Shown here one piece after another: positions 9,696 through 17,541 of a stretch of DNA of 64,000 nucleotides. Numbering within the stretch: the first letter of the stretch is position 1; each line of letters opens with the position of its first letter. The position numbers and the translations under genes were made by a program. The notes beneath the pieces were generated by a model. That model had not been told where the DNA came from and made no database searches. It saw nothing but the letters and a program-made list of their open reading frames with translations. This stretch comes from Brevibacterium yomogidense (GTDB lineage: Bacteria; Actinomycetota; Actinomycetes; Actinomycetales; Brevibacteriaceae): the NCBI RefSeq assembly GCF_016107685.1, contig NZ_JABASY010000005.1:62001-126000 (forward strand), in the 5' to 3' direction.

Positions 9696-9727
9696 TGGTG
9701 AACGCAACACACGCAACACACGCAACA
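9641..9727. repeat. Opposed iteron sets: 3x TGTTGCG then 3x CGCAACA
   Basis: TGTTGCG occurs at 9641, 9650 and 9659 with exact 9-bp spacing. Its reverse complement CGCAACA occurs at 9703, 9712 and 9721, also with 9-bp spacing. AT-rich GGTCTATATACC lies just left (9628-9639). The repeats are translated as VATVATVAS at the end of the ATPase and ATHATHATR at the start of the next gene. The arrangement suggests a replication origin or operator for the ATPase. Confidence 0.65.
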
Positions 9728-9934
9728 CGCGTTGGGAAGCGCCTGTTCAACGAACAGCCAAGAAGACACAGGTTCAATCGCGAGCTTGCCCGATCCACAA
9801 GGGTGGAGCCCGCAGTCATGGCGGACGGCTCACCCGGCGTTGTCGTTTGGTACGGAGACAACATTCTCGTGATGACTGAAGCTGAAGCGATCGGACTGGC
9901 CAACGCGATCACCGACGTAATCGAGGACGCATGA
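9695..9934 (+). CDS. Small hypothetical protein with ATHATHATR N-terminus
   Basis: A 79-aa protein whose start overlaps the ATPase stop (TGATG). The first residues are encoded by the CGCAACA repeats; the rest reads GSPGVVVWYGDNILVMTEAEAIGLANAITDVIEDA, a pattern seen in small actinophage proteins of unknown function. Its stop overlaps the next start (ATGA). Confidence 0.6.
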   Translation: MVNATHATHATRVGKRLFNEQPRRHRFNRELARSTRVEPAVMADGSPGVVVWYGDNILVMTEAEAIGLANAITDVIEDA

Positions 9935-10101
9935 ACCGGGTGAAGGACCACCAGGGAGCAGCGTGGCCCGTCACCGGCTTCACATGCTCGATATGCAGGT
10001 GGCCGCTCGACGCGATATTGCGTGACGACGGTGCTCACCCGAACTGCGACCCTCAGCCCCGCGAAGGGGCTTTTTCTTTGCCCGAACGGAGCCAACGATG
10101 A
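9931..10101 (+). CDS. Small zinc-finger-like protein (overlaps a terminator)
   Basis: A 56-aa reading frame with CSICRWPLD and a later HPNC, a possible Cys-rich zinc site. Its ATG overlaps the previous stop and its TGA overlaps the next ATG. The last third of the frame coincides with the hairpin at 10055-10071, so the terminal eight codons may instead be read as a separate leader from TTG 10078. Function unknown. Confidence 0.5.
   Translation: MNRVKDHQGAAWPVTGFTCSICRWPLDAILRDDGAHPNCDPQPREGAFSLPERSQR
10055..10101 (+). terminator. Hairpin terminator plus TTGCCC leader ORF
   Basis: AGCCCC (10055-10060) pairs with GGGGCT (10066-10071), followed by TTTTCTTT. TTGCCC at 10078 opens a seven-codon leader whose TGA overlaps the ATG at 10098. 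Third of the five units. Confidence 0.7.
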
Positions 10102-10295
10102 ACTGCTCAAACTGCTCGCGGAAGATCCCACCGGGACGACCGCACTACGACCTGCCGGCCGACCTCAGGGTCTGCGCTCTATGCGCCTTCCACGCGCCTG
10201 TAGACGTGCACAGCCTCGCCGCCCCGACGTGCGACAAAGACCACGATGCGTGGCGACACCCTCGCGCTCTCGTCCTTCGCAGGGGCGGGCAGTGA
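10098..10295 (+). CDS. Small Cys-rich putative zinc-finger protein
   Basis: A 65-aa protein: MNCSNCSRKIPPG at the N-terminus and VCALCAF later give two CxxC pairs, a likely zinc ribbon. Coupled at both ends by stop/start overlaps. Probably a nucleic-acid or protein binding accessory of the element; no specific family recognised. Confidence 0.6.
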   Translation: MNCSNCSRKIPPGRPHYDLPADLRVCALCAFHAPVDVHSLAAPTCDKDHDAWRHPRALVLRRGGQ

Positions 10296-10372
10296 CGGTC
10301 GACGCGGTATCCACGATCTGCGAACTCGCGGCACTCGCCGTCTTCGGAACCTACATGCTCACCCGCAAATAA
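10292..10372 (+). CDS. 26-residue membrane peptide
   Basis: GTG start overlapping the previous stop (GTGA). The peptide is essentially one membrane helix (ICELAALAVFGTYML) ending TRK. Too short for family assignment. Support comes from the exact coupling and the hydrophobic pattern. Confidence 0.45.
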   Translation: MTVDAVSTICELAALAVFGTYMLTRK

Positions 10373-10392
10373 CGAAAGGAGGTGAACACGAT

Positions 10393-10572
10393 ATGAGTCT
10401 CAAATTCCAATGGTCACGCGGAGTCCGACTCCTCGACCACCCGGACGAACTCAATGAAGAAGAACTACGTGACGAGCTGATCCGCATATCTAACTATGCG
10501 AGTCTGCTTTTCTCCGACGTTGAAGCACACAAGATGACAATCAAGTGGTTAAGGAATTACGTCCGAAAATGA
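10393..10572 (+). CDS. Small hypothetical phage protein
   Basis: A 59-aa acidic-to-basic helical protein (DELNEEELRDELIRISNYASLL, then KMTIKWLRNYVRK). It has the strongest ribosome site in the region (AAAGGAGGTGA). The codons are AT-richer than in the neighbours. Stop overlaps the next start (ATGA). Confidence 0.6.
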   Translation: MSLKFQWSRGVRLLDHPDELNEEELRDELIRISNYASLLFSDVEAHKMTIKWLRNYVRK

Positions 10573-10739
10573 GTATCGAACAATACCGCACCGAACTGGC
10601 AGAACAACACGGCATCCGAGAGAAGTACATCCTCGGAAATACAGAACAGGAACTACGCGAATCAGCCGCAGAATACCTGCGATTTGTCGCTAACTACAAA
10701 GCAAAGATGGACCACAAGGAGAACCGATATGACGCATGA
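10569..10739 (+). CDS. Small hypothetical phage protein
   Basis: A 56-aa helical protein (MSIEQYRTELAEQHGIREKYI). Coupled to the gene before by ATGA and overlapping the next gene by 11 nt. Function unknown. Confidence 0.55.
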   Translation: MSIEQYRTELAEQHGIREKYILGNTEQELRESAAEYLRFVANYKAKMDHKENRYDA

Positions 10740-11646
10740 ACTTCTCGCCGCCGAAGAACTCAAGGCGAAGGCCGACCAGCTGCTTCACCCGCAGAAGGAA
10801 CGGGCGGATAAGGCACTCGCCGCCATCAGTAAGCGAATTTCCCAAATCCAATCGGAATGCCCTGAAGAACTGGTCCCCGTCAGCTCGGACAGGATCCTTC
10901 GCGGCGATGAACCGTTCGACGCAAAGACGTTCACGGCGGCACTCGCGCGTATCCGTGAGCGGCAGCCGTTCCAGGAGGAGATCGAGCGGCTCGGGCAGCT
11001 TGCTCTCGACCTCCGCGCCGAACGCAGGGAACGTCGTGGGTCCGGCCCGATCAGCGCAGTCTATGACTTCCTCAACGAACAGCTCGCGGCGCTCGTGCAG
11101 GAAGTCCGGCAGCTTGGGCATGTCCCCGCGACAGCCGAAGAAGCAGTGAGCGACCGGGCGTCGGCTGACGCTTACGCACGAGGGCAGAGACTGGTCGCTG
11201 TGTATGAGGCTATCCGCACCACGCAGATTGACGCGTGGCGGTCGGAAGGCGAGTGGAGTGCAGGGCACATGCCGGTATTCCGCGAGACGCTGACGGCTGA
11301 CGCGATCGAACGCGATCGCGTGTGGCTTCATCGATGGCAGTCAGTCCGCACCGCGCGGGTCAGCAGGCGGCAGGCGGTGAGCGACTTCATCCTCAAGCTG
11401 CCAGAAGTCAAGTTCGACTCAATTAACCAGGGGCCGGGGCCGTTCCCGAAGGGGGTCAATCGGGTGGCGTATCTGCGGTGGCTGGCGAACGAGTGTCAGC
11501 CGTGGGTGATCGGTCCCGAACAGGCTCGCAGAACGCACCGCGAATGGAAGGACGCGCTCACTTCCGCAGCGCCACCCGAACGCCGTGACGCAGAATCGCT
11601 CATGTATAGCGGCAGGCGGTCAGTGGGGCGGACGCTCGGGATCTAG
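10729..11646 (+). CDS. Hypothetical phage protein, 305 aa
   Basis: ATG 10729 with AAGGAG upstream. Highly charged and helical, with a probable coiled coil in the first half (RIRERQPFQEEIERLGQL) and conserved-looking W/R positions in the second (RDRVWLHRWQSVR, VAYLRWLANECQPWVIG). I do not recognise the family. Its place directly before the small terminase gene suggests a role in the late part of the element's cycle, but nothing in the sequence names it. Confidence 0.7.
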   Translation: MTHELLAAEELKAKADQLLHPQKERADKALAAISKRISQIQSECPEELVPVSSDRILRGDEPFDAKTFTAALARIRERQPFQEEIERLGQLALDLRAERRERRGSGPISAVYDFLNEQLAALVQEVRQLGHVPATAEEAVSDRASADAYARGQRLVAVYEAIRTTQIDAWRSEGEWSAGHMPVFRETLTADAIERDRVWLHRWQSVRTARVSRRQAVSDFILKLPEVKFDSINQGPGPFPKGVNRVAYLRWLANECQPWVIGPEQARRTHREWKDALTSAAPPERRDAESLMYSGRRSVGRTLGI

Positions 11647-11662
11647 CACGGGCAGCCACATC

Positions 11663-11691
11663 GGGGGGTACTCAGAATTTGAGTACCCCCC
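11663..11691 (+). terminator. Hairpin before the small terminase gene
   Basis: Perfect 11-bp stem: GGGGGGTACTC pairs with GAGTACCCCCC around AGAATTT. It ends the small-gene operon. Unlike the other five hairpins it is not followed by a TGCCC leader; the terminase gene itself begins ATGCCG at 11720. Confidence 0.7.
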
Positions 11692-11719
11692 TTGCTGTCC
11701 TCGGTAAGGAAGGGAAGGA

Positions 11720-12007
11720 ATGCCGAAACCACAAACACCCGACAACCTCGAAGGCGCGGGCCTCGACCTCTGGAAATCAATAACAGACGAATTCCACCTC
11801 GCGCCACCAGAACTGGCGCTACTCGAAGAGACATGCCGCGTCCGCACAAGAATCAGCGAACTCGACTCAATCGTTGCGACTGACGGACTCATGACAGAAT
11901 CAGCGCAAGGGCCACGAGTCCATCCAGCGCTGGTCGAAACACGGCAACAGCGATTGCTATATGCGAAGCTCGCAGCGCAACTCCGAATCCCGATGGACGA
12001 TCTATGA
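11720..12007 (+). CDS. terS: Phage small terminase subunit (P27-like)
   Basis: A 95-aa protein with the P27-family small-terminase pattern: AGLDLWKSITDEFHLAPPELALLEETCR, then RVHPALVETRQQRLLYAKLAAQLRIP. (The first stretch spans residues ~14-41.) Small terminases recognise the pac or cos site and hand DNA to the large subunit. No large subunit follows, so it would have to work with one supplied by another phage, as TerS does in Staphylococcus pathogenicity islands. GGAAGGGAAGGA precedes the ATG. Its stop overlaps the next gene. Confidence 0.7.
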   Translation: MPKPQTPDNLEGAGLDLWKSITDEFHLAPPELALLEETCRVRTRISELDSIVATDGLMTESAQGPRVHPALVETRQQRLLYAKLAAQLRIPMDDL

Positions 12008-12279
12008 GGCGTCGCGATGATGCGCCGTCAAGGCGTCCACTCCAAATACCTCCGCATATCTGGCGGCCAGAAGAAGGTGTGGAGTTCGCTGAATGGAAGG
12101 CTGCTTGGCACGACTGGTGGAACACGCTCCCTCCGGAGGATACTCAGCCGATCACTAATCCAGAAGGTGACAGAGTGCAGCGATCGATCATATTCATTCT
12201 TCACCATCAACGAGCGGTCCGAGACTCTTATGGGAGGAAGCGCCGAACAATGATCGAAGCGAGTGCCAGCCAGATATAA
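12004..12279 (+). CDS. Hypothetical protein downstream of small terminase
   Basis: A 91-aa protein coupled to the terminase gene by ATGA. Trp-rich centre (VEFAEWKAAWHDWWNTLPPED), basic C-terminus. Large terminase would be expected here in a complete phage; this protein is far too short and has no Walker motif. No family recognised. Confidence 0.55.
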   Translation: MRRRDDAPSRRPLQIPPHIWRPEEGVEFAEWKAAWHDWWNTLPPEDTQPITNPEGDRVQRSIIFILHHQRAVRDSYGRKRRTMIEASASQI

Positions 12280-12310
12280 TTAGAGGTAGGTGCATATCCG
12301 CGGGCACTTA

Positions 12311-12485
12311 GGCCTCGGTTGTCGATTACGCAAAGACGACAGCCGGGGCCGTTCTTATGCCCGGAATCCACTTCATTAGCCCCTCCGGGGGTGTCACTAC
12401 AAGGAGCACATACATGTATTGGTCTATCAATGAATCGAGATGCAAATGGCTGCTGTTGAACTCGGCACAGCATATGTCCAACTAA
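12311..12485 (+). terminator. Hairpin terminator plus 42-codon leader overlapping the tape measure start
   Basis: A 14-bp stem (12311-12324 with 12337-12350, two G-U pairs), then GTTCTT and ATGCCC at 12357. The leader ORF runs to 12485. A good ribosome site (AAGGAG, 12400) lies before an in-frame ATG at 12414. It overlaps the tape measure start by about 46 nt in another frame. Confidence 0.65.
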
Positions 12486-15400
12486 CGGCGAGTGCTCGCG
12501 GCCTGGGGAAGTCGGTCGCGAAGGAATTTGGTGCGGTCGATAAGCACGCGACATCGGCTGGCAGGAATGCGGGTAGCCGGCTCATGGCGGCGGCTGGTGC
12601 TGCGGCGAAGAAGGCTGCGGCTGGCGCTCTTGTGGCGGCGGGGGTCGCTGCTGGCGCGGCGGTCGTGTCCGGCTTCAAGTCCGCTGTGAACCAGCAGCAG
12701 GCGAAAGCGGTCCTGACGGGACTCTACGATGACGCGGCCAAGGCTGGCGACACGATGAAGCAGCTACGTGCCGTATCGAAGGCGTCTCCTCTGGACTACT
12801 CATCTTATTTGGAGGCGTCACAGGCGCTCGCGTATGCGGGGGTTGAGGGCACTGAAGCGGTCGGTGTGCTCAAGAACGTCGGCAAAACGATTGTTGGTGC
12901 TGGCGGCGATTCTGAGAAGCTGAATCAGGCGATGGGTGGCGTTCTCAAGGCCGTCAACAATGGCGGTATCGCCATGATGGATAGCCTGTCAATGATCTCG
13001 GAGTCCGGCGCGCCTATTCTTGCCGCTCTTGGTGAGGATATGGGCACGACCACCGATAAGGTGAAGAAGATGGCGTCTGAGGGCGCTATCAGCGTCGAGG
13101 ACGTTCTCAGAGTGTTGGGCGACGAGTCCAACACTGTCATGCAGAAGTATATCAAGGCTGGCGACAGCGCTTCCACTACGTTTGCGAATCAGTGGAAGAT
13201 GGCGACGGACAACATCTCGTCTTCCATTGGTGAAACTCTCGTGCCAATGCTCGACAGTATCGCACCAGCGATGAAGCCGATCAGTGACGCGATTGTTGAC
13301 GGCATCGAGAAACTTCCGGAGATCTTCGAGAAGGTCACTAACGCTGTTCGAGAAAACCTGGGTGTGCTGAAAAACCTGGGCATCGTGGTCGCCACGGCGA
13401 CGGCGGCATTCGCGACTTACAAGCTGACGGTCGCAGCTATCACGATTGGCACCGCAGCATGGAACGTCGTCACCAATGCGGCCCGGATCGCGACGGCAGG
13501 GTGGGCCGTTCAGCAACGGCTGCTTAACGCAGCGTTCAAGGCCAACCCGATCGGTATCGTGATTACGATCATTGCCGGACTGGTCGCGGCTGTCATCCTC
13601 GCCTATAACAACTTCGAATGGTTCCGAAACGTTGTGGATACGGCGTGGGCCGCGATCAAGAATGCGATCAGTGTCGTCGTTGACTGGTTTGTGAACACGG
13701 CGTGGCCGTGGATGAAGGAAATCATCACCGCGATTGGCGACTGGTTCGTCAACCTGTACCAGAACTACATCAAGCCCGCATGGGATGGCATTTGGGGTGC
13801 GATCCAGACGGCGTGGGGCTACATCGAGCCGGTGTTCAACTTCATCGTCACCGGTATTCGTGACCTCCTTATGGTGTACTTCCAGCTTCTGTGGGTGTAC
13901 ATCCAGCTCGTGTGGAAGGGAATCCAGATCGCCATTAAGGCGGCATGGGTTGTCATCAAGATCATCTTTGATGCGATTGTGGCGTTCGTTAAGAACGTTC
14001 TCGGCCCGATCTTCAACTGGCTGTGGAACAACATCATCAAGCCGGTGTGGAACTTCATCGTGAACTACATCAAGACCGCTTGGGCGGGGATGAAGATCAC
14101 GTTCCAGGCGATCAAGTCGTTTATCGATAATGTTCTGGGGCCAGTGTTCCGGTGGCTTCGAGATAACGTTGTCAAGCCTGTGTGGGACGGCATCAAAACC
14201 GCGATTGACACGGTGTGGAAGTTCGTTCGCGATAAGGTGTTCGACCCGATGGTGAACGCTGTGAAGAACACTCTTCCTAATGCGTTCGAAAAGGGCAAGG
14301 ACGCTATCGGTAAGGCGTGGGACAAGGTTCGCGACGTTGCGAAGAAGCCCATTAAGTTTGTCATCGACACGGTGATTAACAAGGGCATCATTGACAACTT
14401 CAACAAGATCGCCTCGACTTTCAACGTCGATAAGATCGACCGCGTTTCTCTCCCCAAGGGTTTCGCGACTGGCGGCTGGACCGGCGCGGGCCGCAAGTAT
14501 CAGCCTGCCGGTGTCGTCCACGCCGACGAGTATGTGATCCGCAAGGAGTCCCAGCAGAAGCTGAGCCGCACCTACGGTCGCGGCGTCCTGGACCACATGA
14601 ACCGCTTCGGCAGCATCCCCGGCCTGGGGTACGCCAAGGGCGGCATGGTGTGGAACAACCTATGGGGCATCGTCAAGGACGAATTCCCCTGGGCACGCCT
14701 CACATCCGCCTACCGCCCCGGATCCCGCACCGCCTCCGGCAACAGCTCCTACCACTCACGCGGAATGGCAGTGGACCTCGCAGGACCACGATCAATGGAC
14801 ATGCCAGCGATGATGAAGATCTTCAACTTCCTCGCGAAGAACTACGGGCAGTCCAAGGAGCTCATCCACTCCCCAGCGGGTGGCCGGCAGATCAAGAACG
14901 GACGCAACTACACCTACACAGGTGCAGTGAAGCGGATGCACTACAACCACGTGCACTGGGCGAACGACAAGCCATTCGGCGGGCCAACAGCCGCAGCCGA
15001 TGGAGGCGGAGGATTCGACTTCTCCGGACTCCTGTCACCGTTCAGTGGTCTCTTCGACAAGATCAAGGAGGGCATCGACACGACGGGTGCGTTCGGGAAG
15101 ATGGCCGCAGGAGCTGCGAAGAAGATGGTGCAAGCGCCTATCGACTGGATCACCGACAAGGCAGCGGCACTGGGTGAGTTCGTCTCCGGCGCTGTAGACA
15201 CAGTCTCAACGCGGTTCGCGAAGGAACAGGTCCGCACCATCGCTCACTCCCACGGCTGGGGCTTCGGTGAGCAGTGGAGGGCGATCGTGGAGCTTGTGCA
15301 GCGTGAGTCAACGTGGCGCACCGACGCGGCGAATCCCGATAGCACCGCACGCGGCCTGTTCCAGAAGATGACCAGCCTGCATGGGCCAGTGGAGAAGACC

Positions 15401-15760
15401 GCAGCAACCCAGGCGATCTGGGGACTGAACTACATCAAGCGCACGTACGGCAACCCAGCCGCAGCACTGCGCTTCCACGACCGCAACAACTACTACGCGA
15501 CGGGCGGACTCGTGAAGCCCACACTGTTCGACCGAGGCGGCATCCTCCAACCGGGTATGTCTCTGGTGGCCAACCAGACACGGAAGCCCGAGTACATCTT
15601 GCCCGCGCACGTCACCGAGAACCTTATGAACGGCGGCGGGGGCGGCTTCAAGATCGCAGAGCACATGACTGTGCAGGCGTTCGATATGACGGATGCCATG
15701 CGGGAGATGGAGCGGAGGGTGAAGCGGAAGGAGATGCTGCACGGCGGTGTGACAGTGTGA
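12440..15760 (+). CDS. Tail tape measure protein with peptidase and transglycosylase domains
   Basis: 1106 aa, the scale rod that sets tail length in siphophages and travels to the host wall at injection. N-terminal ~230 residues match tape measure starts (VELGTAYVQLTASARGLG); then two membrane segments (residues ~310-395) and a Trp-rich repeat region with recurrent NVLGP and VKPVW segments. Residues ~735-840 form an M15-type D,D-peptidase (YHSRGMAVDLAG, then HYNHVHW). Residues ~930-1010 form a lysozyme-like transglycosylase domain (VELVQREST). At about 0.15 nm per residue it would suit a tail of roughly 165 nm. ATG 12440 or 12446; both lack a strong ribosome site and sit inside the leader ORF. 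No other tail gene is present. Confidence 0.9.
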   Translation: MQMAAVELGTAYVQLTASARGLGKSVAKEFGAVDKHATSAGRNAGSRLMAAAGAAAKKAAAGALVAAGVAAGAAVVSGFKSAVNQQQAKAVLTGLYDDAAKAGDTMKQLRAVSKASPLDYSSYLEASQALAYAGVEGTEAVGVLKNVGKTIVGAGGDSEKLNQAMGGVLKAVNNGGIAMMDSLSMISESGAPILAALGEDMGTTTDKVKKMASEGAISVEDVLRVLGDESNTVMQKYIKAGDSASTTFANQWKMATDNISSSIGETLVPMLDSIAPAMKPISDAIVDGIEKLPEIFEKVTNAVRENLGVLKNLGIVVATATAAFATYKLTVAAITIGTAAWNVVTNAARIATAGWAVQQRLLNAAFKANPIGIVITIIAGLVAAVILAYNNFEWFRNVVDTAWAAIKNAISVVVDWFVNTAWPWMKEIITAIGDWFVNLYQNYIKPAWDGIWGAIQTAWGYIEPVFNFIVTGIRDLLMVYFQLLWVYIQLVWKGIQIAIKAAWVVIKIIFDAIVAFVKNVLGPIFNWLWNNIIKPVWNFIVNYIKTAWAGMKITFQAIKSFIDNVLGPVFRWLRDNVVKPVWDGIKTAIDTVWKFVRDKVFDPMVNAVKNTLPNAFEKGKDAIGKAWDKVRDVAKKPIKFVIDTVINKGIIDNFNKIASTFNVDKIDRVSLPKGFATGGWTGAGRKYQPAGVVHADEYVIRKESQQKLSRTYGRGVLDHMNRFGSIPGLGYAKGGMVWNNLWGIVKDEFPWARLTSAYRPGSRTASGNSSYHSRGMAVDLAGPRSMDMPAMMKIFNFLAKNYGQSKELIHSPAGGRQIKNGRNYTYTGAVKRMHYNHVHWANDKPFGGPTAAADGGGGFDFSGLLSPFSGLFDKIKEGIDTTGAFGKMAAGAAKKMVQAPIDWITDKAAALGEFVSGAVDTVSTRFAKEQVRTIAHSHGWGFGEQWRAIVELVQRESTWRTDAANPDSTARGLFQKMTSLHGPVEKTAATQAIWGLNYIKRTYGNPAAALRFHDRNNYYATGGLVKPTLFDRGGILQPGMSLVANQTRKPEYILPAHVTENLMNGGGGGFKIAEHMTVQAFDMTDAMREMERRVKRKEMLHGGVTV

Positions 15761-15770
15761 CGAGACTCCC

Positions 15771-15898
15771 GGGAGGGGTACCCCACCAGGGTACCCCTCC
15801 CCCGGATGCCCTTCCTCGCCCAGCGGCATTGGCGTCTAAGTGTGCGTGCTGCATGGAACATTTGGGCCTACCCGTGCGTGTCGAGGAGGACGCGATGA
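15771..15898 (+). terminator. Hairpin terminator plus 30-codon leader ending on the HNH start
   Basis: Perfect 13-bp stem: GGGAGGGGTACCC (15771-15783) with GGGTACCCCTCCC (15789-15801), 5-nt loop. ATGCCC at 15806 opens a 30-codon ORF whose TGA (15896-15898) overlaps the HNH gene's ATG at 15895. Fifth unit of the series. Confidence 0.7.
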
Positions 15899-16194
15899 GT
15901 ACATATCGGAATGACCATAGTTACGTGCAGCGCCGGGATGCGTTGCGGCGGGTCGCGATGAAGAAGGATCTTCCGTGTCATTTGTGTGGTGAGCGGATTG
16001 ATTATGGGGCGGTGTATACGGATCGTCGTGCGTTCACTGCTGATCATGTTGAGGCGGTGGGTGCGGGTGGCAGTATGACTGGTGTGTTGAAACCGAGTCA
16101 TCGTGCGTGTAATTCGCGTCGTGGTGCGAAGCCGTTGGCTGAGTATTTGGCTGGTCGGGTCGATCGGCCACGGGCGGGTGGGGCGTGGTGGTGA
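15895..16194 (+). CDS. HNH endonuclease
   Basis: A 99-aa HNH nuclease: LPCHLCGERIDYG, then FTADHVEAV, and PSHRACNSRRG give the CxxC, DH and H-N motif residues. Such proteins usually sit beside terminase and assist DNA packaging. The ATG at 15895 has GAGGAGG upstream; an in-frame extension from 15757 is rejected because it crosses the hairpin. Codon use is striking: many third positions are T or G (TGT, CAT, GAT, CGT), unlike neighbours, which suggests a separate origin. Confidence 0.85.
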   Translation: MSTYRNDHSYVQRRDALRRVAMKKDLPCHLCGERIDYGAVYTDRRAFTADHVEAVGAGGSMTGVLKPSHRACNSRRGAKPLAEYLAGRVDRPRAGGAWW

Positions 16195-16299
16195 GAGGCC
16201 CAATTTTCTGTGCATCGTGTGAATAACTCCCGCCAATGCCTTGGGGCGACGGAGCGGGGGGGGGTACGGGGGTGTGCGTCTGGCGCACTCCCTTCTCGC

Positions 16300-16403
16300 G
16301 GTGCCCTCTGTACTGCCGAGGGCACCCCTCTTTAAACGCCTGTGACTCCGTCGATCGACTGCGCCCCCGCATTGCCTTTCTGAGGCCGTGCGGGGGCGCT
16401 TTT
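16300..16403 (+). terminator. Two hairpin terminators between converging genes
   Basis: GGTGCCCTC (16300-16308) pairs with GAGGGCACC (16318-16326), followed by CCTCTTT. GCGCCCCCGCA (16361-16371) pairs with TGCGGGGGCGC (16389-16399), followed by TTTT. They end rightward transcription before the leftward operon. The rest of the gap 16195-16410 holds nothing else. Confidence 0.75.
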
Positions 16404-16410
16404 GTCGTTT

Positions 16411-17019
16411 CTAGACGTACTTCTCTACCGTCACTCGATCAGGGTGCAGGACGTACTCGTCTTCGCTGCGGTCATCGATCTTCGCGAGAATTGCGTGTGG
16501 TTCCGCAAATGTCGTCCACACTTCTCCTGGGCGGGGTGATTCGCGCATCTCGCCGGACGCGAACCGCTGCGCGGTTGCGAGGCTGGTGGTCCATGCCATC
16601 CCCTGTTTCCGATCGTCTGGTGCGCCTCGGTAGAGGCTGACCGGGTGTGTCGGCGGGTCGGTCATCTTGCCGTTGTCGGTGTATCCGATCGACTCGAACA
16701 TTTCGATCCAGTGGCGGGGTTCGACGCGGGCCTCGGGCCAGTCGCAGCCGGACCATGCGTCGCAGAGTCCTTGGGCGACCTCGGATGGTGTGAGCCTGTC
16801 CCAGTTGTCGTGGAGGATCTGGGGGAGGTCGTTCCTGCCCTGCATGTAGCAGAGTTCGTCCCATGTGTCGCCGGTCGGCTCGACGCGGGTGAGGTCGCTC
16901 ATTGCCTGCATGAGGCCGATGTGGTCGTCGCCGTATTCTTCGGAGAGGCGGTTGAACTCGTCCATCACCCACTTGTTGTGGCGTTCAATCTCTTCGGCTG
17001 TGATTTTCATACTCGTCAT
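16411..17019 (-). CDS. ADP-ribosyltransferase-like protein
   Basis: A 202-aa protein. The C-terminal ~80 residues have the order expected for an R-S-E class ADP-ribosyltransferase fold: LYRG (Arg), then AWTTSLATAQRFASG (S/T motif and helix), then SEDEYVLHPDRV (ExE-type glutamates). The N-terminal half is helical and unfamiliar. These enzymes use NAD+ to modify proteins or nucleic acids and serve as phage takeover or defence effectors. ATG 17019 has AAGGGG upstream. Third gene of the leftward operon, 27 nt after the ImmA/IrrE gene. The fold is a motif-level call; activity and target are unknown. Confidence 0.6.
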   Translation of the reverse strand: MTSMKITAEEIERHNKWVMDEFNRLSEEYGDDHIGLMQAMSDLTRVEPTGDTWDELCYMQGRNDLPQILHDNWDRLTPSEVAQGLCDAWSGCDWPEARVEPRHWIEMFESIGYTDNGKMTDPPTHPVSLYRGAPDDRKQGMAWTTSLATAQRFASGEMRESPRPGEVWTTFAEPHAILAKIDDRSEDEYVLHPDRVTVEKYV

Positions 17020-17046
17020 TGTTGCCCCTTCTGCCGGTTCGTGCGC

Positions 17047-17541
17047 TTACGCCTTACGCCGAAGCGGTGTGCGACGTTCGAGTGGTCGGCCTCGGAGTCG
17101 AGCCGCGTACCCGCGCCCAACCTGGTAGTCGAAGGTGCGTGTCTCTGCTTTCGTCAACGTGCGTAGTCGAGCGCGGACCATCTCATCGTTGACGTGGAGT
17201 TCTTCGGCTGCCTCTTCGATGCTGTCGGCCCACTTGCACGCATCAACGAGGGCTTCGAAGGAGATGAGTTTCACAGCGGCACGCTCGTTACACTCAGCTT
17301 CGACTGACGGTTTGAACCACGACTCCACTCCTGGGCCGAGTCGCCCGGGAGCCTCTTCGTGGATGTGGAAGTGTTCGAGTTCGTGTGCGAGCGTGGCGCG
17401 GCGTTCGCGCTGTAGGAGACGGGGGTCTACCCATACTGCGGCCTCCACGTCGGTGACGGCGTTCGCGTATTCGAGTTCCCATTCGTAGACGGTTACGCCG
17501 CGTTCGAGCAGTTCCGCCTCGGGGTCGTAGTGGGTGGTCAC
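17047..17541 (-). CDS. ImmA/IrrE-family metallopeptidase
   Basis: A 164-aa zinc peptidase with ATLAHELEHFHIHEE (HExxH) and a downstream SVEAECNERAAVKL helix that carries the third-ligand glutamate. ImmA-type enzymes cleave repressors and induce integrated elements. GTG 17541 with AAGGAG upstream is the start, overlapping the previous stop (GTGA); the much longer upstream frame is not credible. The C-terminal ~70 residues are basic and may bind a partner. Position next to attR fits a switch or immunity module. Confidence 0.85.
   Translation of the reverse strand: MTTHYDPEAELLERGVTVYEWELEYANAVTDVEAAVWVDPRLLQRERRATLAHELEHFHIHEEAPGRLGPGVESWFKPSVEAECNERAAVKLISFEALVDACKWADSIEEAAEELHVNDEMVRARLRTLTKAETRTFDYQVGRGYAARLRGRPLERRTPLRRKA

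Noticed and set aside
12989-14596. 535-codon leftward open frame inside the tape measure gene
   Set aside because: Antisense to the Trp-rich repeat region; His/Asp/Arg-rich shadow.
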